From CAYUJH01 sp964394585 (lineage in GTDB: Bacteria > Bacteroidota > Bacteroidia > Cytophagales > Flammeovirgaceae), in NCBI GenBank assembly GCA_964394585.1, contig CAYMYI010000019.1:1-47880 (forward strand): DNA of 47,880 nucleotides. The letters run 5' to 3'. Every line of letters begins with the position of its first letter. The stretch's first letter is position 1. The notes below the pieces were generated by a model, which saw only the letters and a list, made by a program, of their open reading frames with translations, searched no databases and was not told the DNA's origin. A program made the position numbers and the translations under genes. Below, piece by piece: positions 17,551 to 25,436 of this stretch.

Positions 17551-18780
17551 TTACTTAGCAGTACTTGCCGCTTTTGAACGAGCAGTCGTTGTTTTGGCGG
17601 GCGTTTTTGCTTCTTCGGCTTCTGCTAACTTTTTCTCTAAGTTGCGCACTTTTCGTTTCAAGGTTTGTAGCTCTGCTACCACATCTTCGGTTTGGCTACG
17701 CATGGTGAAGGGCGTACCTACAAACATCAGTTCGGTAATCTTATCCATTTTATGTTTTAGCTGCGCGCCTGCTTTTGCCACTTCGCCTTGGAGTTTGCCG
17801 TACTCGTCGGTTTCGAAGGCGGCTGTAAGAGCCGTTTCTAGCTGATCGAGGTAATTTTTAAAAAATGTCTCGTAGTTCAGCGTCGTCGAATCTTGCTTGT
17901 AAGTATCCAATGTATGTTCCACTGTTTTCACCAAAGCTTCGTAGCTGGTTTGATAGTAGTTGGTTTGTAGCTCTGCGAGTTTGAGCGAATAGTCCGAAAA
18001 GCCCATGCCCAAGTCTTGCATCAGTTTGAGCATTTCGCTTTCGCGGCTGCGGGTAAGGCTTTGGGTAAAAGGAGCTAAGTTTTGCGTAGCTTGTTCGTTT
18101 ACCTTTTGCATCATATCGAACCAGGGCTTCATGCCCATCGCTTCGGAAAGCTCTGAAGGGCTGCCGCTCATCATTTGGGTGAGGTATCCTTTGAATTGCT
18201 CTTGCAGCTTCGAGGCTTTCTCCCAAACGGTTTCCATGTTCATGGCGCCCATCATAGTATCAAACATTTTGTGGTAAGCATCGGGCTTCATCCACTCTTG
18301 CATAATTTTCTCTACGTTCATGTCTTTTTGTACCATTTGCGTAAAAGGCTCCCAAAAGTGCATCATTTGCATATAAATTTTGGTGAACTGATCGAACTGC
18401 TGCCCCATTTGGGTTACCTGATTTGACATGGAAAGCATCGGCGACTCGATGCCAGCTTTTTTCATCATGTCTTTGTACGAATCGTACCATTGTTGCATCA
18501 CATCAAACTGCGATTTCATTTGGCTAGGAGTGAATAAAAACAGGTTGTTTCCCGGAATTTTATCATACATCCCCCAAAAGTTTTTTGCCATTTCTTGTTG
18601 TTGTTTAAACCAGTTTTCGAAGAACTCAGTGGGGTTCGGTGTTCCCTCAGCTTTACCGTTTTGAGGAGCCTTTCCGTTGAAAAGATTCTCATTCATTTTT
18701 TTGGTCATTTCAGTCCAGTTGTCCAACATCTGCGATTGTTGGTCGATGAGGTACTGAAACGGGGTTGAAGATTGTTCCAT
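17551..18780 (-). CDS. phaE: Class III PHA synthase subunit PhaE, with basic Ala/Lys/Thr tail
   Basis: A 409-residue helical protein rich in Met, Gln, Phe and Trp, resembling the PhaE subunit that activates class III PhaC. The N-terminal part has FFENWFKQQQEMAKNFWGMY, and the C-terminal core ends in MFVGTPFTMRSQTEDVVAELQ, a signature region of PhaE. A heptad-like coiled coil follows (LQTLKRKVRNLEKKLAEAE), and then a low-complexity basic tail of about 20 residues rich in Ala, Lys and Thr. The tail resembles those of DNA-binding phasins such as PhaF. It lies between phaA and phaC on the same strand, as expected for an operon. Confidence 0.9.
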   Translation of the reverse strand: MEQSSTPFQYLIDQQSQMLDNWTEMTKKMNENLFNGKAPQNGKAEGTPNPTEFFENWFKQQQEMAKNFWGMYDKIPGNNLFLFTPSQMKSQFDVMQQWYDSYKDMMKKAGIESPMLSMSNQVTQMGQQFDQFTKIYMQMMHFWEPFTQMVQKDMNVEKIMQEWMKPDAYHKMFDTMMGAMNMETVWEKASKLQEQFKGYLTQMMSGSPSELSEAMGMKPWFDMMQKVNEQATQNLAPFTQSLTRSRESEMLKLMQDLGMGFSDYSLKLAELQTNYYQTSYEALVKTVEHTLDTYKQDSTTLNYETFFKNYLDQLETALTAAFETDEYGKLQGEVAKAGAQLKHKMDKITELMFVGTPFTMRSQTEDVVAELQTLKRKVRNLEKKLAEAEEAKTPAKTTTARSKAASTAK

Positions 18781-18845
18781 ACGTTGTGTGATGTTACTAT
18801 GTAAAAAATCAAATAAACAGTGCCCAATTCGTTTGCATGGGCGAT

Positions 18846-20024
18846 TTATACTTTTTCGAGGATGAGCGCAGAAGCACCGCCGCCACCGTTGCAGATAGCC
18901 GCCATACCGCGCGTTCCTCCTTGGTTTTGTAAAACATTAGAAAGCGTAGTTACAATACGGGCACCCGAAGCGCCTAGCGGGTGGCCGAGGGCTACGGCGC
19001 CACCAAATACATTTACTTTGGCGGGATCTACGTCGAGCACTTGGTTAAATGCCATCGTAACTACAGAAAATGCTTCGTTAACTTCAAAGAAATCGATATC
19101 GTTGAGCGATAAGCCGGCTCTTTTCAGTGCCAAAGGCGCTGCTTTGGTAGGGGCTGTGGTAAACCACTCTGGTTCGTGCGCTGCATCGGCATATGAGATG
19201 ATCCGGGCAATGGGTGTTAGCCCATGCGCTTTGATGGCTTCCTCGCTGGCAAGGATTAGAGCCGCGGCGCCGTCGTTAATGGTAGAGGCATTCGCCGCCG
19301 TTACAGTACCCTCTTTGGTAAAAGCAGGGCGAAGGTTAGGTACTTTATCGAAATTCACCCGTTTGTATTCTTCGTCTTCTACTACTTCGAGGGGTTCGCC
19401 TTTGCGTTGCGGAACGAACACCGGGGTGATTTCTTGCTTGAATATTCCACTCTCAGTAGTTGCTGCCGCTTTTTTATATGAATTGATTGCGAACTCATCT
19501 TGTGCCTCGCGGCTAATGCCGTATTTAGCTGCTGTAGCATCGGCGCATACTCCCATCGCCATGTGGTCGTAAGCGTCAGTAAGCCCATCTTTCGATAAAC
19601 CATCAATAATTTGTCCATCGCCATATTTATAGCCGTAGCGAGCGTTGGGTAAATAGTACGGAATGTTCGACATACTCTCCATGCCCCCTGCTACCACTAG
19701 GTCGTTCAAACCCAGTTGAATCGTTTGGGCTGCTAACATAATCGCTTTTGTGCCCGACGCACAGACCTTATTTACTGTGGTACAGGGCACTTCTTGAGTG
19801 ATGCCCGCTCCTAAGGCAGCTTGGCGGGCAGGCGCTTGTCCTAAGTTTGCCGAACAGACATTGCCGTAAAAAACTTCGTTGATTTCGGTACCGGGAACAC
19901 CAGCTTTTTCCAAAGCGCCTTTGATGGCGGTAGAGCCAAGTTCAATGGCAGTTAGTCCGCTAAACACTCCCCCGAAACTACCCATAGGAGTTCTCAGTGC
20001 CGAAACGATGAATACCTCTTTCAT
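18846..20024 (-). CDS. phaA: Acetyl-CoA C-acetyltransferase (beta-ketothiolase)
   Basis: A 392-residue biosynthetic-type thiolase that condenses two acetyl-CoA into acetoacetyl-CoA. The nucleophile Cys88 lies in NKVCASGTKA, the catalytic His in VALGHPLGASG, and the second Cys in the C-terminal CNGGGGASALI. Length matches PhaA/AtoB enzymes. It is the first gene of the phaA-phaE-phaC-phaB cluster, so a role in PHB synthesis is well supported, though thiolases of this type also serve fatty-acid and ketogenic metabolism. A promoter-like box lies about 76 bases upstream. Confidence 0.93.
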   Translation of the reverse strand: MKEVFIVSALRTPMGSFGGVFSGLTAIELGSTAIKGALEKAGVPGTEINEVFYGNVCSANLGQAPARQAALGAGITQEVPCTTVNKVCASGTKAIMLAAQTIQLGLNDLVVAGGMESMSNIPYYLPNARYGYKYGDGQIIDGLSKDGLTDAYDHMAMGVCADATAAKYGISREAQDEFAINSYKKAAATTESGIFKQEITPVFVPQRKGEPLEVVEDEEYKRVNFDKVPNLRPAFTKEGTVTAANASTINDGAAALILASEEAIKAHGLTPIARIISYADAAHEPEWFTTAPTKAAPLALKRAGLSLNDIDFFEVNEAFSVVTMAFNQVLDVDPAKVNVFGGAVALGHPLGASGARIVTTLSNVLQNQGGTRGMAAICNGGGGASALILEKV

Positions 20025-20099
20025 AGTTTAAAAAATTTGTTGCTGTGGATGTTGTTATTTCTTATACCGAAAGTAGCAACCTTCTGTGCAGCAACCGAA

Positions 20100-20107
20100 C
20101 AAAAATA
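20100..20107 (-). promoter_or_regulatory. Putative -7 promoter element of the pha cluster
   Basis: On the minus strand TATTTTTG matches the Bacteroidota -7 consensus TAnnTTTG, 76 bases before phaA. No convincing -33 TTTG is at the right spacing. The 269-base divergent region 20025-20293 otherwise shows no ORF. Confidence 0.38.
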
Positions 20108-20293
20108 AAGAGTTGTTGAGGTGGACTTTTCTCTAAAACAAGAAAAAATACTTAGTTAAGTAACTGATATTCAAAACATTTTAAAAAAGCACTACACATA
20201 CGGACAGCCCTGCAATTTTGTTCAACTATCGGTATCCTATTCGGTAAATTCTTATTTAAATTTAAGGAATGATTGCTCAAAACATCCTTTTGC

Positions 20294-21712
20294 ATGAAAA
20301 GAAAATTTGTGGCGTTTTCGGAGTTTACTCAACAAACACTTCCGCACGAAATCGCGTACTTGCTACAGGTACAACTCTTTGAGGATCCAGAACGCTTTGC
20401 CATTTTGCAGCGTATGCAACACAACTGCGAACCTTTGCTACAGCCTCTCCCCTTCGACGAGTCCATCGACAAACGAAAGTACTCGCACTTGAAAAACTGG
20501 ATTCAACAGCGCCTTGCTACTATCGATGTCGATGTGCAATACGAGTGGCTCAGCCAAACTGACTTTGCCATCACTACCGGTACGCTTACGCAAGACGTAG
20601 CCCAGCAAATCATCCGAAAAATTGAGTACCCTGAAGGGCCGCCCTATCACTTTACCAAATGGTATAATCTATTGCGAAACTATCGGCAATTTTTACTCAC
20701 ACACATGCAATACGAGATGTATGGCATTGTAATGGAATACCTCAACGAACGCAAATTGCAGTACCAAAAGGCAGAAAAACGCCAAGAGCAGTTGCACCTT
20801 GCGCTTATCGACGTGGTACGCTATTACAACCATGGAGAAGGCGACTCCACACGTTGGGAAGATTGGCTCAACAGCATTTACTTCGATTCCCAACTCGACG
20901 GACAAAGCCGATACGAAGCGTTTACCCAACTAACCATTCTGCACGTTGCTAAACGAAATTTTGATAAGCTTGAAGCCTTGCTCGATGCTCAAGAAGAAGA
21001 TTTGCAAAAAGGGCAACTATACAGCCGACGCATGCTGATAAAATATTACGCCAACCGTCTAATTTTGTGCAATCAACAGCGGCAACTCGAAGCCGCCGAG
21101 CGGTTTGGGTATTTATCGCTACGGGGCTCGTATGCCGAGAGCTTACAATACCGCAGCAACTTGGCGGCTGTGCTTTTACGCATGAGAAAACTTACCGAAG
21201 CGCGGCAACTGCTGCGGGTGGCATTCCCTCAGATGAAACAAAGCGAACGCCCGCACGATAAAATTAATTTTGTAAGCATGTATTTGCGCACCTTGTTTGC
21301 CCAAAAAGAATACGCACAGGGTGAACGCTATGCCGACGCTTTTTTGAAAGGAAATGCCGAAATGGTGATGGCTCACAATTGGCACACGTTCTTTCATACC
21401 TACTGCAAAGGGCTGCTATGGCAAGAAAAAAACACAAAGGTGCTGCGCCTCATCCGAAAATTTGATTTACTCACCAAAGAGGGCGCCCAGGTGGCTAACC
21501 AAAAGCAATTACCTGTTTTGCAGTGGTTTACCTTAGCGGCAAAATACAAAGAACAGAAGCTGGGAAAGGCAAGCCTGATTGCCCAATTGCACGAAAGTTT
21601 GCGGTCAATCCCGCAGGTATCCCCATCAAAAGCCTTCCAATTTTTAGCAAGCGAAATCGGCGATTTGCTTCCTTTGGTTACCAAGGCGCTGCGCTCGAAG
21701 CTTTCGCAATAA
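20294..21712 (+). CDS. Hypothetical alpha-helical, TPR-like repeat protein
   Basis: The protein is soluble, almost wholly helical, with no signal peptide and no enzyme motif. I place the start at ATG 20294 (MKRKFVAFSEF, 472 residues) rather than the in-frame TTG at 20273. From about residue 210 onward it shows repeated helix pairs with TPR-like spacing: KLEALLDAQEEDLQKGQLYSRR, then LEAAERFGYLSLRGSYAESLQY, then TEARQLLRVAFPQM, then YAQGERYADAFLKGNAEM. This suggests a protein-interaction scaffold. Family not recognised. It is divergent from phaA and convergent with the epimerase gene, with no functional link evident. Confidence 0.75.
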   Translation: MKRKFVAFSEFTQQTLPHEIAYLLQVQLFEDPERFAILQRMQHNCEPLLQPLPFDESIDKRKYSHLKNWIQQRLATIDVDVQYEWLSQTDFAITTGTLTQDVAQQIIRKIEYPEGPPYHFTKWYNLLRNYRQFLLTHMQYEMYGIVMEYLNERKLQYQKAEKRQEQLHLALIDVVRYYNHGEGDSTRWEDWLNSIYFDSQLDGQSRYEAFTQLTILHVAKRNFDKLEALLDAQEEDLQKGQLYSRRMLIKYYANRLILCNQQRQLEAAERFGYLSLRGSYAESLQYRSNLAAVLLRMRKLTEARQLLRVAFPQMKQSERPHDKINFVSMYLRTLFAQKEYAQGERYADAFLKGNAEMVMAHNWHTFFHTYCKGLLWQEKNTKVLRLIRKFDLLTKEGAQVANQKQLPVLQWFTLAAKYKEQKLGKASLIAQLHESLRSIPQVSPSKAFQFLASEIGDLLPLVTKALRSKLSQ

Positions 21713-21716
21713 CCGC

Positions 21717-22742
21717 TCAGGTATCTAAAGCACTATCGAGTAAATGCACACCTGTACCATTTTCTGAAGGATAGCAAATAGCACCGTTTTTTAGGGTAAC
21801 GCCTGCGGCGATGTCTTCTAACAATAAAGCGCCATCCATATCAACGTAATCGAGCAAAGGAGCAAGGTGGGCAATAGCGGAAATTCCCACGGACGACTCA
21901 GTCATGCAGCCCACCATCACTTTAAGGCCTAACCGCCGAGCTTGGGCAATCATTCTGCGTGCCGGGGTAAGTCCACCGCATTTAGTGAGTTTAATGTTAA
22001 TACCATGAAATTTTTCGTAGCAGTGGGCTACGTCGGTTTCTAGCACGCAGTTTTCATCGGCAATGAGTGGCAATGCCGATTGCTGATAGACCGTAGCCAT
22101 TTGCGCTAACGCTTGGGCGGGCAACGGTTGTTCAATAAACTCTACGCCTAGCCCTTGTAAAATGGGGGCATATTGTAAGGTCTGTTCGGCAGTCCATGCA
22201 CAGTTGGCATCTACCCGAAAGACCGCCTCTGTTTCTTGGCGCAGAGCACGTACAATTTCCAAATCGTTTTCAGTACCCAATTTAATTTTATATAATGGCC
22301 AAGGCATTTCATGCATACGCTGGCGCATGGTTTCAATCGAGCCGATTCCAATGGTGTAATTACTCATTGGGCTTTGCGCCGAGTCTAAGTCCCATAATTT
22401 ATACAAGGGAACGCCTTTTCTTCGGGCATGTAAATCCCAAGCTGCCATATCAAGGGCACACAGCGCAAACGAATTATGTGCTAACGAAGGCTTCACGGCA
22501 GCCCATAACTCTTCGGGAGTATCCCATGCGAGCTGCTCAAGGGTGGGCTTGAGCGCCGTCAAGTCGCGTAGTACATCATCTTTGGAAATATGGTAATAGG
22601 AATTAACTGCCGCCTCGCCATAGCCACGATAGACACCATCGCGCAGTTCCACAATTACGGTATCTTGGAAATCGCGCGACCAGCGCGAAATGGTAAACGT
22701 ATACTTTAATTTCAGTTGAAATGTATGAAGAATTAGTTCCAT
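21717..22742 (-). CDS. Dipeptide epimerase (enolase superfamily, L-Ala-D/L-Glu epimerase type)
   Basis: A 341-residue TIM-barrel enzyme of the mandelate racemase/muconate lactonizing enzyme family. It has the two-base arrangement of dipeptide epimerases: Lys152-x-Lys154 (YKIKLG) and Lys254 (IKLTKCGG). Metal ligands are Asp178 (RVDAN), Glu204 (FIEQP) and Asp229 (IADEN), with DMDGALLL near the C-terminus. Such enzymes epimerise L-Ala-D-Glu from recycled peptidoglycan or other dipeptides. Exact dipeptide specificity cannot be read from sequence alone. It is convergent with the helical-repeat gene, separated by 4 bases. Confidence 0.88.
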   Translation of the reverse strand: MELILHTFQLKLKYTFTISRWSRDFQDTVIVELRDGVYRGYGEAAVNSYYHISKDDVLRDLTALKPTLEQLAWDTPEELWAAVKPSLAHNSFALCALDMAAWDLHARRKGVPLYKLWDLDSAQSPMSNYTIGIGSIETMRQRMHEMPWPLYKIKLGTENDLEIVRALRQETEAVFRVDANCAWTAEQTLQYAPILQGLGVEFIEQPLPAQALAQMATVYQQSALPLIADENCVLETDVAHCYEKFHGINIKLTKCGGLTPARRMIAQARRLGLKVMVGCMTESSVGISAIAHLAPLLDYVDMDGALLLEDIAAGVTLKNGAICYPSENGTGVHLLDSALDT

Positions 22743-22840
22743 CTGTGTACTTGTTCGATCATCCTATCAGAAACACCAAAATACAGGCTTTTCCCTTAAA
22801 AAATGGGTATCTCACTTCACTTTACCCAAAAGGGAAGTTT

Positions 22841-22860
22841 ATGCCTAAAAAGGTAGGCAT
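22841..22860. repeat. 20-base inverted repeat in the epimerase/fur intergenic region
   Basis: ATGCCTA (22841-22847) and TAGGCAT (22854-22860) are perfect inverted repeats around a 6-base spacer. They lie between the divergent epimerase and Fur-family genes, where an operator would be expected. A TAAATTTG box (22884-22891, plus strand) follows 23 bases later. A dimeric regulator, possibly the adjacent Fur protein, could bind here, but the sequence is not a classical Fur box. Confidence 0.4.
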
Positions 22861-23019
22861 CATCTGAAAGAACTTATTCCTTGTAAATTTGTATATTTTC
22901 TAAGAGGAACGATTCTATACTAGGATTTCTGTGATTTGCTTATCCTGTTTTTTTAAGGATTTACAAGACCTAACTTTCCCAAACCCAATAGTTTCGAGTA
23001 TATTTATTAGTAAGATGTT

Positions 23020-23448
23020 ATGGTTATGAGTACAAGCAAGGCAATTACTTTAATGCGAAAAAAAGGGCAGCGTATTACCGAACAGCGAGTCGCTTTATTA
23101 AGCCATTTAATTGGTAAAGAAAAGGCATGCTCTCAAACCGAAATTGAAGAGGCACTTGCCTACCTGATGGATCGAGCGACAATGTACCGATCGTTAAACT
23201 TGTTTATGGAAGCCGGTCTAGTACTCAAAATACGCGACCAAAAAGGGCATCCTATGTATGTGTTTAATGCCGAGGAAACCCATTCGGAGCAATCGTTGCA
23301 TCCCCACTTAAAGTGCACAGAGTGCGACTCTGTAGAGTGCCTACCCGCTTTTCCTAACGACTACGTCCACCGCTTAGAAAAATACCAAATTGCCGATTTT
23401 CAAATAGTACTCGATGGTGTTTGCTCTAATTGTAAAACCGAAAAGTAA
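23020..23448 (+). CDS. Fur-family metal-responsive transcriptional repressor
   Basis: A 142-residue Fur/Zur/PerR-type regulator. The winged-helix domain (about 10-85) has RITEQRVALLSHL and the recognition-helix motif DRATMYRSLNLFMEAGLV. The dimerisation domain has the HPHLKCTEC segment and a C-terminal CSNC pair, which with CTEC forms the structural zinc site. The usual His-rich HHHDH stretch is reduced. A regulatory site is still plausible, but iron, zinc or peroxide specificity cannot be assigned. A second Met (23026) is an equally good start. The gene is convergent with the isochorismatase-like gene. Confidence 0.9.
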   Translation: MVMSTSKAITLMRKKGQRITEQRVALLSHLIGKEKACSQTEIEEALAYLMDRATMYRSLNLFMEAGLVLKIRDQKGHPMYVFNAEETHSEQSLHPHLKCTECDSVECLPAFPNDYVHRLEKYQIADFQIVLDGVCSNCKTEK

Positions 23449-23464
23449 ACACAGATTCGGGTAA

Positions 23465-24052
23465 TCAACCCAACTGTAACGCACTGATTACCTCCTCAGT
23501 AGAAACTACAGCGGCAAACTCACCATTCAGTACGGCTAGTTCCATAGAATGGATTTGTTGAGCAGAGAAGTACTCCTTCTTATTGTACCCCATACGCCCA
23601 AAAGTTGCCGTAGCATCACTTACTAAAAACACCGAAAACCCGAAATTTGCTGCCATTCGGACTGTAGTAGACACACAGTGGTCGGTTGTAAGCCCTACAA
23701 TTACTAGCTCTTTTATGCCTTGCTTGCGGAGTTGTTGCTCTAAATTGGTTCCAATAAACGCGCTATTGACCGATTTTTCGATGATCGGTTCAGAGGGCAA
23801 CGGAGCCGTTTCAGGTTTCCAAGCGTTGCCCGGCTTTCCGTGTACTAGGGGCGAATTAGGCTGCGTAGAATTGTGCTTTACATGAAAAAGAGGCAACTGT
23901 TTGGCACGCCAGTGGTTCAGTATCTTGGCCGCCAATGCTTCAGCATCTGGATTGTTGCGCTCTCCACCCCAATGTGCGCTTTCGTCCATACCCAATTGAA
24001 TATCAATGAGTAATAAAGCCGGAGGTACTTCTGAAAGATTATGAAAACGCAT
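23465..24052 (-). CDS. Isochorismatase-family cysteine hydrolase
   Basis: A 195-residue cysteine hydrolase. The catalytic triad appears as Asp17 (LLIDIQ), Lys93 (IIEKSVNSAF) and Cys126 (TTDHCVSTT), with the expected cis-peptide context VGLTTDHC. Family members include nicotinamidases and isochorismatases; the context here does not reveal the substrate. Length is normal. It is convergent with the Fur-family gene (16-base gap), and no siderophore genes are nearby, so an isochorismate role is unlikely. Confidence 0.9.
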   Translation of the reverse strand: MRFHNLSEVPPALLLIDIQLGMDESAHWGGERNNPDAEALAAKILNHWRAKQLPLFHVKHNSTQPNSPLVHGKPGNAWKPETAPLPSEPIIEKSVNSAFIGTNLEQQLRKQGIKELVIVGLTTDHCVSTTVRMAANFGFSVFLVSDATATFGRMGYNKKEYFSAQQIHSMELAVLNGEFAAVVSTEEVISALQLG

Positions 24053-24164
24053 AGTTAGGTGTTATCAGTACTCAATCCTTAGTAAAATAATAGTCTTATA
24101 AATCGCTCGAAATCAAGTTTGTGTAACGATAAAAATCTAAACATCACATCAGCCTTCGAGTTGT

Positions 24165-25010
24165 TTACGAAGTACCTAGCTGTTGATCCACCCACTGTAG
24201 CATAAAAGCGAGCACTTCTTCTTTATTGGTTTCGTTGTGAAGCTCGTGCCGAAGCTCTTTCCACAGCTTAAAAGTAGGTTCTTTCCCTGCCTTTTCCGCA
24301 AACTGCTGGGTAGCTTCTGCCGAGGTGATAGGATCATCAGAACCGTGCATAATGAGGCTATCGTGTTTGAAATCTTGAGCATTGGCTAGTGCAATTTCGC
24401 CAGCTTCGCTTACGCCTAAAAAGAGTTTTACCCCCATTTTATTATGAATGATATCATCGCGAAGGTAAGCTCTACCTACTTCTAAATCGCGTGAAAGCCC
24501 TTTTACTTCTAAAATGGCAGTATCGCGGAAAGTAGGGATAATTTTAGCAATCAGCTTTCCCATTACCACTTTGAGAGCCGGCGGATCTTTCGCCAATCGT
24601 AGCCATGGGCTTGTAATGATAACGCCCTTGAGAAAATCGGTAGGGTATCGAATTGTGAAGTTTGCCACTAAATTGCCTCCCATGCTGTGCCCGTAGAGAA
24701 ACAGAGGTACTTCGGGCATCTTTTCGCGAATTAGGGTAAGGAACGTCCCTAGGTCTTCCATTAACACATCGTAGTTGGGTACATAGCCACGCTTTCCATC
24801 AGACTTGCCATGCCCGCGCAAATCGTAGGCAATCAGCCCGATGCGGTGGGCAGTCCAAAATGCTGCTACGTGTTCATACCTTCCGTAGTATTCCCCAAAA
24901 CCATGAACCAAGCAAAGCAGCGCCTTGGGAGGCTCCTCTTCGGGAAGCCAACATTTGCCCCGTAAGGTGAGCGCATCGCTACTTTGCCAATCAAATTCAA
25001 ATGTTTTCAT
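24165..25010 (-). CDS. Alpha/beta hydrolase, monoacylglycerol-lipase type
   Basis: A 281-residue cytoplasmic hydrolase of the Hydrolase_4 (monoglyceride lipase) group. The oxyanion HGFGEYYGRYEH motif is followed by AYDLRGHGKSDGKRG, typical of this group. Nucleophile Ser109 lies in LYGHSMGG, the acid in HGSDDPIT, and the His in ELRHELHNE. The likely reaction is hydrolysis of monoacylglycerols or lysophospholipids. The ATG overlaps the stop of the DUF3467 gene by four bases (ATGA), indicating translational coupling. Confidence 0.9.
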   Translation of the reverse strand: MKTFEFDWQSSDALTLRGKCWLPEEEPPKALLCLVHGFGEYYGRYEHVAAFWTAHRIGLIAYDLRGHGKSDGKRGYVPNYDVLMEDLGTFLTLIREKMPEVPLFLYGHSMGGNLVANFTIRYPTDFLKGVIITSPWLRLAKDPPALKVVMGKLIAKIIPTFRDTAILEVKGLSRDLEVGRAYLRDDIIHNKMGVKLFLGVSEAGEIALANAQDFKHDSLIMHGSDDPITSAEATQQFAEKAGKEPTFKLWKELRHELHNETNKEEVLAFMLQWVDQQLGTS

Positions 25011-25333
25011 GCTTCTCCTACAGTTCCACCAAAATTCATAGGGAAGCGAGGCGCTTCTTGGGTCGATTTAATTTTCCCAAAGCTTGCCTCGTATTTATCG
25101 ATGTTATCTTTAAGGGCATTGAGTAGACGAACGGCATGTTCGGGCGTTACTACCACGCGCGATTTTACTTTAGCCTTTGGCACACCGGGCATCAGGCGAA
25201 TGAAATCGAGTACGAATTCGCTGTTTGAGTGGGCAATCATTACCAAATTAGCATATACGCCTTCGGCAATTTCTTCAGAAAGTTCAATGTTGATTTGATT
25301 TCCGCTTTCCGGATTTTTTCCTTCGTTTTCCAT
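25007..25333 (-). CDS. DUF3467 domain protein
   Basis: A 108-residue protein matching the DUF3467 pattern: INIELSEEIAEGVYANLVMIAHSNSEFVLDFIRLMPG, then AKVKSRVVVTPEHAVRLLNALKDNIDKYE. The family is widespread in Bacteroidota and has no established biochemical function. There is no signal or membrane segment. It is the first gene of a two-gene unit with the lipase, overlapping it by four bases. Confidence 0.85.
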   Translation of the reverse strand: MENEGKNPESGNQINIELSEEIAEGVYANLVMIAHSNSEFVLDFIRLMPGVPKAKVKSRVVVTPEHAVRLLNALKDNIDKYEASFGKIKSTQEAPRFPMNFGGTVGEA

Positions 25334-25436
25334 ACAATTTCAATTTCAGTTTTGCTTGTTTTGTAAATTGAGTTCTCATCAAATTTACGAGAATCTGGCT
25401 GAATTCAATTTTTATACTGCAATTGAACGCCTTGTA

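Noticed and set aside
18820..19572. 250-residue plus-strand ORF antisense to phaA
   Set aside because: The thiolase on the minus strand has all catalytic motifs; this frame is Ser/Ala-rich shadow.
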